Source: Roseovarius sp. MMSF_3359 (lineage in GTDB: Bacteria > Pseudomonadota > Alphaproteobacteria > Rhodobacterales > Rhodobacteraceae). From it: a DNA stretch of 55,861 nucleotides. Under the pieces are notes generated by a model, which was given only the letters and a program-made list of their open reading frames with translations, was not told the DNA's origin and did no database searches. The stretch spans positions 1 to 55,861 of the forward strand of contig NZ_JASHJC010000019.1 in the NCBI RefSeq assembly GCF_030733385.1, in the 5' to 3' direction. Positions 18,904 to 27,896 of the stretch are shown piece after piece. The stretch's first letter is position 1. Every line of letters starts with the position of its first letter. A program made the translations under genes and the position numbers.

Positions 18904-19151
18904 TTCGGCACCTCCACCGGCAGGCCCATAGCCCGACGCGCGAAATAGCGCAATGGTTTCCGGAACATGGAAAGAAAAGCTAACCCCGCGGCAATCCCCG
19001 CCCAGAGCGCCACTTCGCGCCCGATCAGGTAGATCAGGACCGGCGCGGCCAGAAGCAGGACGATCCCCGGCGCGTATTGGTACCGCATCGGCAGGAATGC
19101 CACGAAGGTCGCGGCCAAAACGCATCCGCAGGAGGCGAGCAAAAGCGTCAT
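18900..19151 (-). CDS. Small dcw-cluster membrane protein (DUF2484-like)
   Basis: An 83-residue membrane protein with hydrophobic stretches [32 protein letters not shown] and [15 protein letters not shown], ending in a basic segment with [18 protein letters not shown] that I associate with DUF2484. Its ATG overlaps the murC stop by four bases. The start of this protein and that of the next one downstream look alike (MxxxLxLAC), so the two may be ancient duplicates. Function unknown. Confidence 0.68.
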   Translation of the reverse strand: MTLLLASCGCVLAATFVAFLPMRYQYAPGIVLLLAAPVLIYLIGREVALWAGIAAGLAFLSMFRKPLRYFARRAMGLPVEVPK

Positions 19152-20554
19152 GCGGCGCCTTTCATCAGACGGGCCGGCAAACCGTTGGCCCAGGCGCTGA
19201 TCGTCCCGGCGCCAAGGCATACCACGAGGTCACCCGATTTGGCCTGCTCGCGCACCAGCCGTTCAAGATCATCTTCGTTCTGGATCGCACGGGCGTGGCG
19301 ATGCCCGTGGCGAATGAGCCCCGCCACCAGATCATCGCGGCTTGCGCCCTCAATCGGGTCTTCACCGGCGGCAAAGACCTCGGCGATGGCCACAACGTCC
19401 GCCTCGTTGAAACAGGCGCAGAAATCTTCGAAATGATGGCTGAGGCGGGTGTAGCGGTGCGGTTGGTGCACGGCAATCACGCGCCCCTCGGTCGCCTGCC
19501 GGGCGGCCTTGAGCACGGCGGCAATTTCCACCGGGTGATGGCCGTAATCGTCGATAATGGTCACGCCGCCAACTTCACCGACGCGGGTAAACCGCCGGTT
19601 AACGCCGCCGAAAGCCGCAAGCCCTTCGCGAATCTCGTCGCGCTTCATGCCCAGATGGCGGGCGACCGCCACCGCCGACAGCGCGTTGGAAACGTTGTGA
19701 TCGCCGGGCATCGGCAGGGTGCAGCCTTCGATCAGCATCCCCTCGGCCTGCAACACGATGTCGAAATGCGCGATGCCTTTTTCGTATCTCAGATTGACCG
19801 CACGCACATCGGCCTGCGCGTTGAATCCATAGGTCACGATGCGCCGGTCACTGATCTTGCCCACCAGGGTCTGCACATCCGGGTCATCGGTGCAGCAGAC
19901 CGCAACGCCGTAGAACGGGATGTTGGAGACAAAATCCAGAAACCCCTGGTGCAGCGCCTCTTCGGTACCCCAGTGCTCCATATGCTCGGGGTCGATATTG
20001 GTCACGATCGCAATCGTCGCAGGCAACCGGTTGAAGGTGCCGTCGCTTTCATCGGCCTCGACCACCATCCATTCGCCGTCCCCCACCCGGGCGTTAGAAT
20101 CGTAGGCGTGGATGATGCCGCCATTGACCACCGTCGGGTCAAACTGCCCGTGGTCGAGAAGCGCCGCGACCATCGTGGTCGTCGTCGTCTTGCCATGGGT
20201 GCCGGCCACCGCGACGTTGGATTTCAATCGCATCAGCTCGGCCAGCATCTCGGCCCGGCGCACCACCGGCAGGCCGCGCGCACGCGCCTCATCCAGCTCT
20301 GGATTGCCGGGTTTGATCGCAGAGGAAATCACCACCACCTCGGCATTTTCGAGGTTCTCGGCGCGCTGCCCTTCAAAAATCGTCGCCCCCGCCTTTTCAA
20401 GCCGGTCGGTGAGTTTGGAGCGTTTCAGGTCCGACCCCTGCACCGTGTAGCCGTGATTGAGCAGCACCTCGGCGATGCCCGACATGCCGATGCCGCCGAT
20501 GCCGACAAAATGGATCGGGCCGACATCGCCGGGAAGTTTGGTTGCCGCATTCAT
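19148..20554 (-). CDS. murC: UDP-N-acetylmuramate--L-alanine ligase MurC
   Basis: The Mur ligase that adds L-Ala to UDP-MurNAc. The 468-residue protein opens with the Rossmann-like [16 protein letters not shown], then the ATP loop [11 protein letters not shown] (about 112-122), EADESDGTF and the [10 protein letters not shown] motif in the C-terminal domain. It overlaps murG by four bases upstream and the first small membrane gene downstream. Confidence 0.98.
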   Translation of the reverse strand: MNAATKLPGDVGPIHFVGIGGIGMSGIAEVLLNHGYTVQGSDLKRSKLTDRLEKAGATIFEGQRAENLENAEVVVISSAIKPGNPELDEARARGLPVVRRAEMLAELMRLKSNVAVAGTHGKTTTTTMVAALLDHGQFDPTVVNGGIIHAYDSNARVGDGEWMVVEADESDGTFNRLPATIAIVTNIDPEHMEHWGTEEALHQGFLDFVSNIPFYGVAVCCTDDPDVQTLVGKISDRRIVTYGFNAQADVRAVNLRYEKGIAHFDIVLQAEGMLIEGCTLPMPGDHNVSNALSAVAVARHLGMKRDEIREGLAAFGGVNRRFTRVGEVGGVTIIDDYGHHPVEIAAVLKAARQATEGRVIAVHQPHRYTRLSHHFEDFCACFNEADVVAIAEVFAAGEDPIEGASRDDLVAGLIRHGHRHARAIQNEDDLERLVREQAKSGDLVVCLGAGTISAWANGLPARLMKGAA

Positions 20555-21669
20555 GTCTCTGCCCTCGTTTCTGCTCTCTGGCCCGCCAGATCTTCGACCA
20601 TGTTCGCCAGTGTCTCCGGCGCATCGGTCATGGCGCAGGAAAACGCCGCCCGTGCCATGCGCGAAGACCCGTCGGGATGTTCGATCACGTTGGATATCTG
20701 CGCGGCCAGCGCCTCGACCTGAAGCCGCTTTTCGGGGATCAGGATCGCGGCACCTGCATCGACAAGCCCGCGCGCATTGGCGGTTTGGTGATCGCCCGTG
20801 GCCGCCGCAAGGGGGATCAGGATCGACGGGCGTCCAATCACGCTGATATCCGCCACCGACGAGGCGCCCGAGCGGCTGATGACCAGTTGCGCCTCGCTCA
20901 TCCGTCGAGGCACATCGCGGAAAAACGGCTGCACATCGGCGTTGATGTCATGATCGGCATAGAATTGCGCCACGCGGTGGCCATCCTCGTCGCGGGCCTG
21001 ATGGCTGACGCGGATGTTGCGCAGCACGTCCATCGGCAGCGCCGCAATCGCAGGCGGCACCACGTCCGACAGGATACGCGCGCCCTGACTGCCGCCGATG
21101 ACCAGGATCGACATCGGGTAATCACCGGGGCTGATGTAAGGGGAATTGGCCCGGTCGAGCACCGCAGAGCGCACCGGGTTGCCGACATGCACCCCCTCCA
21201 CCCCGTCGGGCAATTGCGTGGGCCATGTCCCGCAGGCAACGCGATCGACACGGGAGGCGAAGAACGTGTTCACCTTGCCGAGGATGCCGTTTTGTTCGTG
21301 AATCATGGTCGGGCGGCGAAGGATGCGGGCGGCGGCGAGTGCGGGAATGGTCGGATAGCCGCCAAAACCTACCACCACGGTGGGGCGTTGCGACATCATC
21401 TGCATCGTGGCGCGGATGATGCCGCCCACGATCATGAAGGGTGCCGTCAGTTTCGACAGGATGCCACCCCGGGCGAATGTCGCGCTGGAGATCTGCTCGA
21501 TCTCGACCGTGTGGGGAAAGCCGCCGGTATAGCGCGCGCCGCGGGCATCGGTTGACAGTTTGACCCGCCAGCCTCGGTTGAGCATCACTTCGGCCAGGGC
21601 CTGCGCGGGAAACATGTGACCGCCGGTCCCCCCCGCTGCGATCACCAGCAGCGGCGCGTTGTCGCTCAT
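20551..21669 (-). CDS. murG: UDP-GlcNAc transferase MurG
   Basis: The peripheral membrane glycosyltransferase that turns lipid I into lipid II. The [14 protein letters not shown] loop near the N-terminus and the C-terminal [12 protein letters not shown] donor-binding region identify it. Length 372 residues is normal. It overlaps both ftsW and murC by four bases, so the three are translationally coupled. Confidence 0.97.
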   Translation of the reverse strand: MSDNAPLLVIAAGGTGGHMFPAQALAEVMLNRGWRVKLSTDARGARYTGGFPHTVEIEQISSATFARGGILSKLTAPFMIVGGIIRATMQMMSQRPTVVVGFGGYPTIPALAAARILRRPTMIHEQNGILGKVNTFFASRVDRVACGTWPTQLPDGVEGVHVGNPVRSAVLDRANSPYISPGDYPMSILVIGGSQGARILSDVVPPAIAALPMDVLRNIRVSHQARDEDGHRVAQFYADHDINADVQPFFRDVPRRMSEAQLVISRSGASSVADISVIGRPSILIPLAAATGDHQTANARGLVDAGAAILIPEKRLQVEALAAQISNVIEHPDGSSRMARAAFSCAMTDAPETLANMVEDLAGQRAETRAET

Positions 21670-22832
21670 CTGACCCGCCCCCGCAGGATATCACCGATCT
21701 CGCCCTGTGGCCGCGACCGGGTGAAGGCAAAGAGCATGCCGACCGCAATGCCCGTCGCAATGAGCGATGAGCCGCCGTAGCTCACGAAGGGAAGCGTCAT
21801 GCCCTTGGCGGGCAGGAGGCGCACGGCAACGCCCATGTTGATCATCGCCTGCACGCCGAAGGTGGCAACCAACCCGGTCCCGGCAAGGCGAATGAACGGA
21901 TCGCGTTCCCGCATCAGCCGCGTCAGCGAACGAAGCACGATCACCGTGTAGAGCGCGATGATGCAAAGCACGAGGATGAGGCCGTATTCCTCGGCCGCGA
22001 CCGCGATGATGAAATCCGTATGCGCGTCCGGCAGCGACCATTTCACCTGCCCCTCGCCCACGCCCACGCCAAAGAAACCGCCTTCGCGGATGGCGTTGGT
22101 GGCAAAGCCAAGCTGCGTGTTGGGATCGACATCGGCACTCAGGAAGCCGTCAATGCGGCGGGCGAAGTGTTCGGAATTCGAATAGGCAAAGCTGCCGGCC
22201 AGCACCACAAGCCCCGCCATGATCATCAGCAGAAGGATCGGCGCACCGGCCACGAAATACATCACACCCCAGCCGAAAAGCACCAGGCAGGCCTGCCCGA
22301 AATCCGGTTGCAGCGCCAGGAGCGTCACGATCACGATCGCCAGAAGGAACGACATTCGAAGGCCGGGCGGGCCGTTGATCTCCTGGCTGGCGGCCATCAT
22401 CCAGGCGGCGATCACAACGAACCCGGGCTTGAGAAACTCGGATGGTTGGATACTGGCGAAGCCCAGTGAATACCAACGCACCGCGCCCTTGCCGAAGTCC
22501 GTTCCGAAAAATGGTAGCAAAAGCAGGGAGATAAACGCCGCAATGAAACCAACCACCGCAAGGCGCCGGACCAGTTGCGGGTTCATCATCGAGGTCAGCA
22601 TCATCGCGAGAAGGGCAAGGCAGCCGAAAAACGCTTGTCGCTGGACGTAGTGGAAGGGTTGAAATCCGTTCTTTTCGGCCAGGGGCGGAGACGCCGCCAA
22701 CCCAAGAAGGATACCGATACCGAAAAGGATCAACACGCAGGAGACCGACCATTTATCGATCGTCCGCCACCATTTCGGCAGAATGGGCTCTCCGTCCCGC
22801 ACCGGGACCGCCCCATACACCATCTCTGTCAT
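21666..22832 (-). CDS. ftsW: Septal peptidoglycan polymerase FtsW
   Basis: A SEDS-family inner-membrane glycosyltransferase of 388 residues with about ten membrane helices. Family motifs include [28 protein letters not shown] and the C-terminal [12 protein letters not shown]. It begins the distal dcw run; in most relatives murD would lie immediately upstream, but here about 16.7 kb of other DNA intervenes. The 205-base region upstream must therefore supply a promoter or read-through. Confidence 0.97.
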   Translation of the reverse strand: MTEMVYGAVPVRDGEPILPKWWRTIDKWSVSCVLILFGIGILLGLAASPPLAEKNGFQPFHYVQRQAFFGCLALLAMMLTSMMNPQLVRRLAVVGFIAAFISLLLLPFFGTDFGKGAVRWYSLGFASIQPSEFLKPGFVVIAAWMMAASQEINGPPGLRMSFLLAIVIVTLLALQPDFGQACLVLFGWGVMYFVAGAPILLLMIMAGLVVLAGSFAYSNSEHFARRIDGFLSADVDPNTQLGFATNAIREGGFFGVGVGEGQVKWSLPDAHTDFIIAVAAEEYGLILVLCIIALYTVIVLRSLTRLMRERDPFIRLAGTGLVATFGVQAMINMGVAVRLLPAKGMTLPFVSYGGSSLIATGIAVGMLFAFTRSRPQGEIGDILRGRVR

Positions 22833-23037
22833 CTGTACCGCCTAGAGCCTCGGGTTGCGCCCCGTTTTCGGGGTCGTTATCGGCACCATAGCAGGACGGG
22901 GTCTTTTTGGGAAGGGTTTCAGGGCGGTTTTCATGCCGGTTTCAGTCAGGTCAACAAGGGGTTAGGCGCGGCACTTGACACATTGCATGCCTGCGGGGTG
23001 CTTGACGGCGCGAACGCTCTCAGGCAGGGCTGCGGCC

Positions 23038-24216
23038 ATGCAGGTGGAAACGCTGATATTGGGCGCCGGAGCGGCGGGAATGATGTGCGCGGCCCATGCC
23101 GGTCCGGGCGTCCTCATCATCGACCACGCCAAATCCCCAGGCGAGAAAATCCGCATCTCGGGCGGCGGACGCTGCAATTTCACCAATCTTCACGCCGGAC
23201 CGGCGAATTTCATCTCGGAAAACCCGCATTTCTGCAAATCCGCGCTGAGCCGCTATACCCAGTGGGATTTCATCGACCTCTTGGCGCAACATGGCGTCAC
23301 CTGGCATGAAAAGACGCTGGGGCAGCTCTTTTGCGATGGAAAATCGCCTCAGATCATCGCTCTTCTGCGCGATGAGATGGCACGCGCCGGGGCGGAACTT
23401 TGGCTAGAGACGTCCCTGTCGGATTTCTCCCATGACGGCGGCAGGTTCAACGCGCGTCTCGACCGCGGCGGCAACGAGACCACCGTCAGCGCCCGTAACC
23501 TCGTGGTGGCGACCGGTGGCAAATCCATTCCCAAGATGGGCGCAACCGGGCTGGCCTATGACATTGCAGGTCGGTTCGGCCACCGCGTCACAGACACCCG
23601 CCCTGCCCTTGTGCCACTGATGTTTTCCGACAATCCCTTTGCCGGGCTTTCCGGCGTCGCAACGCCTGCGCATGTGTCGAACATCCGTGCGGGCTTTGAC
23701 GAGGCGGTGCTTTTCACCCATCGCGGCCTTTCCGGCCCCGCGATCCTGCAAATCTCGTCCTACTGGCGCGAGGGCGAGGAGATCACGCTCGACCTGCTGC
23801 CGGGCGTGGCGCTCTTTGAGCAGTTGCGCGCGCAGCGGCAAAGCGCCGGGCGCCGGCACCTGACCTCGGAACTCGCGCAGCACCTGCCCGCGCGCCTCGT
23901 CGATCACCTGGCACCGCAATTGGCGCTGACGGGCAATCTTGCGGACCAATCGGACAAAAGACTGCAAGAGCTTGAGGCTGCGTTGCGGCAGATGACCCTG
24001 AAACCCACCGGTTCCGAAGGTTACCGCACGGCCGAGGTCACCCTGGGCGGGATCGACACCGATGGGCTGTCGTCGCGGACCATGATGTCGAAAACCGTGC
24101 CGGGGCTTTATTTCGTCGGCGAGGCCGTGGATGTGACCGGCTGGCTCGGCGGGTACAATTTCCAATGGGCGTGGAGCTCGGGCTGGGCCGCCGGACAGGC
24201 CATCCAGGGCGCCTGA
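23038..24216 (+). CDS. HI0933/BaiN-type flavoprotein
   Basis: A 392-residue NAD(P)/FAD-dependent oxidoreductase-fold protein. It starts with the FAD-binding ILGAGAAGMMCAA, followed by the family signature ISGGGRCNFTN, VATGGKSIPKMGATG, and ends with YFVGEAVDVTGWLGGYNFQWAWSSG. The family (also called YhiN or BaiN) is widespread and its physiological substrate is uncertain. The ATG at 23038 starts exactly at the Rossmann strand; an earlier frame from 22975 is unlikely. It is divergent from ftsW and convergent with the dehydratase small subunit gene; it is not obviously part of the microcompartment pathway. Confidence 0.85.
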   Translation: MQVETLILGAGAAGMMCAAHAGPGVLIIDHAKSPGEKIRISGGGRCNFTNLHAGPANFISENPHFCKSALSRYTQWDFIDLLAQHGVTWHEKTLGQLFCDGKSPQIIALLRDEMARAGAELWLETSLSDFSHDGGRFNARLDRGGNETTVSARNLVVATGGKSIPKMGATGLAYDIAGRFGHRVTDTRPALVPLMFSDNPFAGLSGVATPAHVSNIRAGFDEAVLFTHRGLSGPAILQISSYWREGEEITLDLLPGVALFEQLRAQRQSAGRRHLTSELAQHLPARLVDHLAPQLALTGNLADQSDKRLQELEAALRQMTLKPTGSEGYRTAEVTLGGIDTDGLSSRTMMSKTVPGLYFVGEAVDVTGWLGGYNFQWAWSSGWAAGQAIQGA

Positions 24217-24251
24217 GCACCCCCACACCACCTTGGGATCCCTTTCGACCG

Positions 24252-24680
24252 CTAGAAGCGTTTGCGAAATAGTCCACGTTTTTCATAAAACTCGGCGGCT
24301 TCTTCGATGAACGCCGCCAATTGCTGCGCATCGTATTCTGCGCGGATCCTGTTGGCCGCCTCGACAAGTGTCTCCTTGGACGCCGCCCGCCCGGGACGCA
24401 GGATTTCGTAGATGGCCATCACCTCGTCCTGCGGCAGCCGGGTCATCTCCGCTGCCCGCTCAAGGTTGCCCGCGAGTGTTGCACGGCCAACCGATCGGGA
24501 AATCTGCGCCTGCTGCAAAAGCGCCTGTGGCGTGATCCGCAGATCCTCCATCTCCACGTCACCGGCAATGACCGCGTCCAGCGTCAGGGCCGAAAGCGGT
24601 TTGCCGCGGCCGCCGACCACCTGTTCGGGGCGGGTCTCTGCGGTGGGATAATCCTTGGCGTTCAGGGGCTTGTCAGTCAT
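24252..24680 (-). CDS. pduE: Diol/glycerol dehydratase small subunit
   Basis: A 142-residue protein matching the small (gamma) subunit of B12-dependent diol dehydratase: the segments DYPTAETRPEQV, LRITPQALLQQAQIS, NLERAAEMTRLPQDE and IYEILRPGR align with PduE by eye. It lacks the extra N-terminal amphipathic helix that serves as an encapsulation peptide in enteric PduE; here the protein starts only seven residues before the conserved DYP. The ATG overlaps the stop of the fused large/medium gene by one base. It acts only as part of the heteromeric dehydratase. Confidence 0.88.
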   Translation of the reverse strand: MTDKPLNAKDYPTAETRPEQVVGGRGKPLSALTLDAVIAGDVEMEDLRITPQALLQQAQISRSVGRATLAGNLERAAEMTRLPQDEVMAIYEILRPGRAASKETLVEAANRIRAEYDAQQLAAFIEEAAEFYEKRGLFRKRF

Positions 24681-26953
24681 CAACTTGGGTCCAGAAAGGT
24701 TACTTCCAAATCTTCGGGCGTGGCATCGTCCTCAGTCATCGCGGTTTCGATCGCATAGGTCAGCGCCACGCGGGCGTGGAACCGCGCGCCCAATGCCTCC
24801 CCCTTGGTCGGCACGACGACCGGTTCCGGCAAATCGCCCTTCGCATAGACCGTCGCGTTGAACCCCATTTCTTCGTAATGCGCGAGCGTCGTGATCGGCG
24901 CGTTCGAGAAAAGCTCCAGGTTGTTATGCGGCAGCCGGTCCTTGTGATGAATGACCGCGGTGCCTTTGGACTGAATGCCGATCCCGAGGCCCGAGCCGGA
25001 GAGCCGCGCCGCACTGAGGCCCAGGAAAGATGTATCCGCCGTGTGCCAGAACCGCACCAGCCGCATGGTGCCGCCGCCGCGTTCGATCCCCGATTGCAGG
25101 GCGCGCAGAACGGCGCTCAGCTTGTGGCCCGCGAGGGTCCGGAAAATCCTGGAGCCAAAGCCGGGGCTGAGGCCAACAACGATCTCCGTCGGATCGGTGC
25201 CCGGGTCCGCCGCGCCCATCGTCTGATACCGGATTGCCTTTGCCTCGCTCATCTCGCTCGCGGCCTCCGCACGCAGCACCTCGTCGCGGTCCAGGACGTC
25301 GCGGATGGCGGCAAGCTCCTTGCGGCGCGCCTCGGTCAGGCGGTGGCCCGTGCCGGGGCCGCGATACTCATTGGGATCATTGATCGCGCTGATCACACGT
25401 CCCTCGCGCACCACCGCAGAGGTTTGCAGGTAGTCCCCCGAGACCCGCAGTTTGACCAGGAAGAGCAGGTTTTCCGCCTCGTCGCGGAACCCGCCGCGTT
25501 GGAGCGACCGGATGACGTCGAGGACCGTGACACCATTGTCCGCGATCTTGTCGCTGATCCGGGCCACGTCGCGCGGGGCGAAACTCGCCGTGTCGTTGGA
25601 CCCGGAGGCGACGGCCACGGAGCGTTTCATCACCTCGGTCGCCTCGGCCAGCCCGAGATCCTTAAGCACATGGGAGAGCGCATCAATCGCCCGGCGGCGC
25701 AGGTCGAGGGCGCGGGCATCTTCGACCGCGGTCAACCCGCCATCGGCCTCGAAATCCCGTTGCAGAACAAGGAATTCCTCGAGTTCTTCGCCGTTGAAGG
25801 ACGACGGATTGAACGAGTTGTCGTATTTCAGGATCGACCCGAAACCCGAGCAAATGAGGTCTGAGCCGCCGATCAGGTAGGGCAAGACCTTGGCCGCAAC
25901 GCGCATGTCCGATTCCGAATGGCGCGCGTCATTGCCCGAGGCGCATTCCAGATCAAGCCAGACCGCGATGAGGTTCTCGGCCAGGATTTCACGCACCCCG
26001 CCTGGTACCGATGCCGCAAGCGGTGCACCGTCGATGCCGCCATTTTGCGTACCCTGCGATCCCATGCCCCGCTGCAGGCAGAGGCAGCGCGCTTCGAGAT
26101 AGAGCAGCGATTTGGCCTCGTGAAATCCCATCAGCAGTTCTGCCGCGGCGCCCGAAGTGCAGCGCATCTTGATCCCGCGCGAGGCATAGGCGGCCGCAAG
26201 CCACGCCTTGGACCAGGGCGTGTCGTCCCCGTCGATAAACGCGCTTTCGGTGCCATAGACCGAGACGGTTTCGGCATAGGAGGTGAAACCCGCCATGCCG
26301 ATCTCAAGCTCCTCGGCCTCTTCACTTGAGCACTGGAAAAGGGTCCCTGCCCGGCCAACAGCGGAGCCCACGCAACAGGCCAGCGCGTTGGACCAGGAAT
26401 TGCGCGCCACCCGCATGGTGGTTTCGATCTCATCAAACCCGAGGGCCACGGCAACCGCCGCATCGGCGGCCAGTTGCAGCGGATCATCCTTGGCATTTGT
26501 CACATGTGCCTGGTTGCCGGGGGTCTGCCGCGCGCGCATCTTGGAATAGGCAAAGGCGATTTCCATCGCGTTGAGCTGTGCCACCGCCTCGGCCAGCTTG
26601 GCGGGTGTGAGGCCCCGCGCCAGCCGCGTCAACTCGGTGCGCGGGACGTTCATGTCGACCAGCATCCGGGCGAGCTCTTCCGAGGGGATCGCCATGGCCT
26701 CTTCCGCGATGGCCGGGTCGATGTGATAGGTCGCAATGAAGGCGTCGATCAGGTCGAAATCCTGGGCCACCACGCCATCCATCGCCATCACCCTGCCGTC
26801 CTTTACCGACAGGCCAGGCTTGGGATCCGCGGCACCGTGAAAGGCGGAAAAACCGTTTTCGGGATCCTCGACCGCAAATTTATCCAGCCTCAGCGCCCGT
26901 GCATCCCAATCGTCGAAACGCTTCCAACGGTTTGCGTCATAGCTCTGGCTCAT
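24680..26953 (-). CDS. pduCD: Adenosylcobalamin-dependent diol dehydratase, fused large and medium subunits
   Basis: A 757-residue protein in which the PduC-like large subunit (about 1-560) is joined to a PduD-like medium subunit (about 585-757, from EIVVGLSPGFG through SGSGLGIGIQSKGTAVIH). It would dehydrate 1,2-propanediol (or a related diol) to the aldehyde by radical chemistry. With a constant offset of seven from the Klebsiella numbering as I recall it, the active-site residues are kept: Q148, H150, E177, E228, Q303, D342 and S369. The position of S301 is Asp here (D308). The fusion removes the medium subunit's N-terminal encapsulation helix. It lies 23 bases after the DeoR gene. No reactivase gene is visible in the window. 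Not a mutase: the alignment is specific to diol dehydratase. Confidence 0.9.
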   Translation of the reverse strand: MSQSYDANRWKRFDDWDARALRLDKFAVEDPENGFSAFHGAADPKPGLSVKDGRVMAMDGVVAQDFDLIDAFIATYHIDPAIAEEAMAIPSEELARMLVDMNVPRTELTRLARGLTPAKLAEAVAQLNAMEIAFAYSKMRARQTPGNQAHVTNAKDDPLQLAADAAVAVALGFDEIETTMRVARNSWSNALACCVGSAVGRAGTLFQCSSEEAEELEIGMAGFTSYAETVSVYGTESAFIDGDDTPWSKAWLAAAYASRGIKMRCTSGAAAELLMGFHEAKSLLYLEARCLCLQRGMGSQGTQNGGIDGAPLAASVPGGVREILAENLIAVWLDLECASGNDARHSESDMRVAAKVLPYLIGGSDLICSGFGSILKYDNSFNPSSFNGEELEEFLVLQRDFEADGGLTAVEDARALDLRRRAIDALSHVLKDLGLAEATEVMKRSVAVASGSNDTASFAPRDVARISDKIADNGVTVLDVIRSLQRGGFRDEAENLLFLVKLRVSGDYLQTSAVVREGRVISAINDPNEYRGPGTGHRLTEARRKELAAIRDVLDRDEVLRAEAASEMSEAKAIRYQTMGAADPGTDPTEIVVGLSPGFGSRIFRTLAGHKLSAVLRALQSGIERGGGTMRLVRFWHTADTSFLGLSAARLSGSGLGIGIQSKGTAVIHHKDRLPHNNLELFSNAPITTLAHYEEMGFNATVYAKGDLPEPVVVPTKGEALGARFHARVALTYAIETAMTEDDATPEDLEVTFLDPS

Positions 26954-26976
26954 GGGCGGGGGCTCCTGTCAGGCGG

Positions 26977-27753
26977 TCATGGCGACGCGGCAGTGGCGTC
27001 GAACAAAAGCTCGGCACCGCTCCGCTCGATCGCCTCGACCATCAGCGCGTCGGGCGCTTTTTCCGTGATGATACTCAGGTTTTTCCGCAAGGCGGTGATC
27101 TGCTGCAGCGACCGTGAGCCGAATTTGGAATTATCCGCGAGCACCAGCGTTTCATCCGCGTTGTCGACCATCGCCGAATAGACCTGCGCCGCGTTGAGCA
27201 AGGCTTCGCTGACCCCCTGGTTGTCGATGGCCGACGCCCCGACCACGGCCAGGGGCGTCCTGAACTTGGCAATGCAGTCAAGCGTCTCACCGCCTGAGAC
27301 CATCCCCTCATTCGGATCGACGATGCCGGGCAGTGACATCACCTCGATAAGCGGATTTCGGGACAGCTCCGTCGCGATTGAAAAGGCCGGCGTCAGGACG
27401 GTGATCTTGCGGTCGATCTGCCGCAGGGCGCGCGCGAAATGCAGAAGTGTCGCCCCGCCGCCGATGAAAAGGCTGTTGGCGTCGCCAATCCGCTCGACGG
27501 CAAGCTGCGCGATGGCCTCTCTGGCTTCGATATGCAGTTTGGAGCGTTCCGCCAGCGCCGGCTCGAAGGTCTTGGTCAGGACCGCACCGCCATAGGTGCG
27601 CTTGATCCGGCCGGTATCGTCCAGCTCCGACAGGTCGCGCCGCACGGTTTCCGTGGACACGCCCAACTCCCCGGCAAGTTCGTTCACGCGAATCGACGGA
27701 TTGACGTCCAGCACGCTCAAAATCCGGTCATGGCGTTGTGTTTTCTTGGACAT
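26977..27753 (-). CDS. DeoR-family transcriptional regulator
   Basis: A 258-residue repressor-type protein. The N-terminal helix-turn-helix is RVNELAGELGVSTETVRRDL (about 22-41) followed by the GRIKRTYGGAV wing; the C-terminal DeoR sensor domain spans roughly 75-235 (FIGGGATLLHFAR, DNSKFGS). DeoR proteins usually bind phosphorylated intermediates, so an amino-alcohol phosphate made by the kinase of this locus is a reasonable effector (inference). The ATG at 27753 (MSKKTQRHD) is the natural family start; an extension to 27885 would cover the promoter region. It is divergent from the microcompartment operon and heads the dehydratase operon, so it probably controls both. Confidence 0.88.
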   Translation of the reverse strand: MSKKTQRHDRILSVLDVNPSIRVNELAGELGVSTETVRRDLSELDDTGRIKRTYGGAVLTKTFEPALAERSKLHIEAREAIAQLAVERIGDANSLFIGGGATLLHFARALRQIDRKITVLTPAFSIATELSRNPLIEVMSLPGIVDPNEGMVSGGETLDCIAKFRTPLAVVGASAIDNQGVSEALLNAAQVYSAMVDNADETLVLADNSKFGSRSLQQITALRKNLSIITEKAPDALMVEAIERSGAELLFDATAASP

Positions 27754-27896
27754 TTTCGCTCTCAAAAGGCCTCTTTTGTGGGCAAGTATATCAATATTTA
27801 CGGCAGTTTCGACAATATTTTGACCGAAGTCCCACAAAAAATGTTGTAAGGCAAAAATTTTTGGATAGCATTTGAGCAACTTCAAAGGGGAATCAG
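27754..27896. promoter_or_regulatory. Divergent promoter/operator region of the microcompartment locus
   Basis: This AT-rich region separates the DeoR gene from the plus-strand operon. It contains a perfect nine-base inverted repeat, TTTTGTGGG (27774-27782) and CCCACAAAA (27831-27839), 48 bases apart, and between them a direct repeat CAATATTT (27792-27799 and 27813-27820) with a 21-base period, two helical turns. This arrangement suits looping or paired binding by a DeoR-type repressor. A weak plus-strand promoter candidate is TTGTAA (27844) with TAGCAT (27866), 16 bases apart. Confidence 0.6.

Noticed and set aside
18953..20722. A 589-codon open frame on the plus strand opposite murC
   Set aside because: It is antisense to murC, lacks a recognisable domain and has the Arg/His/Gly-rich composition typical of a shadow frame in high-GC DNA.
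22833..23037. Integration site or repeats flanking the inserted block
   Set aside because: I compared this region with 39471-39571 by eye and saw no convincing direct repeats, integrase or tRNA end.
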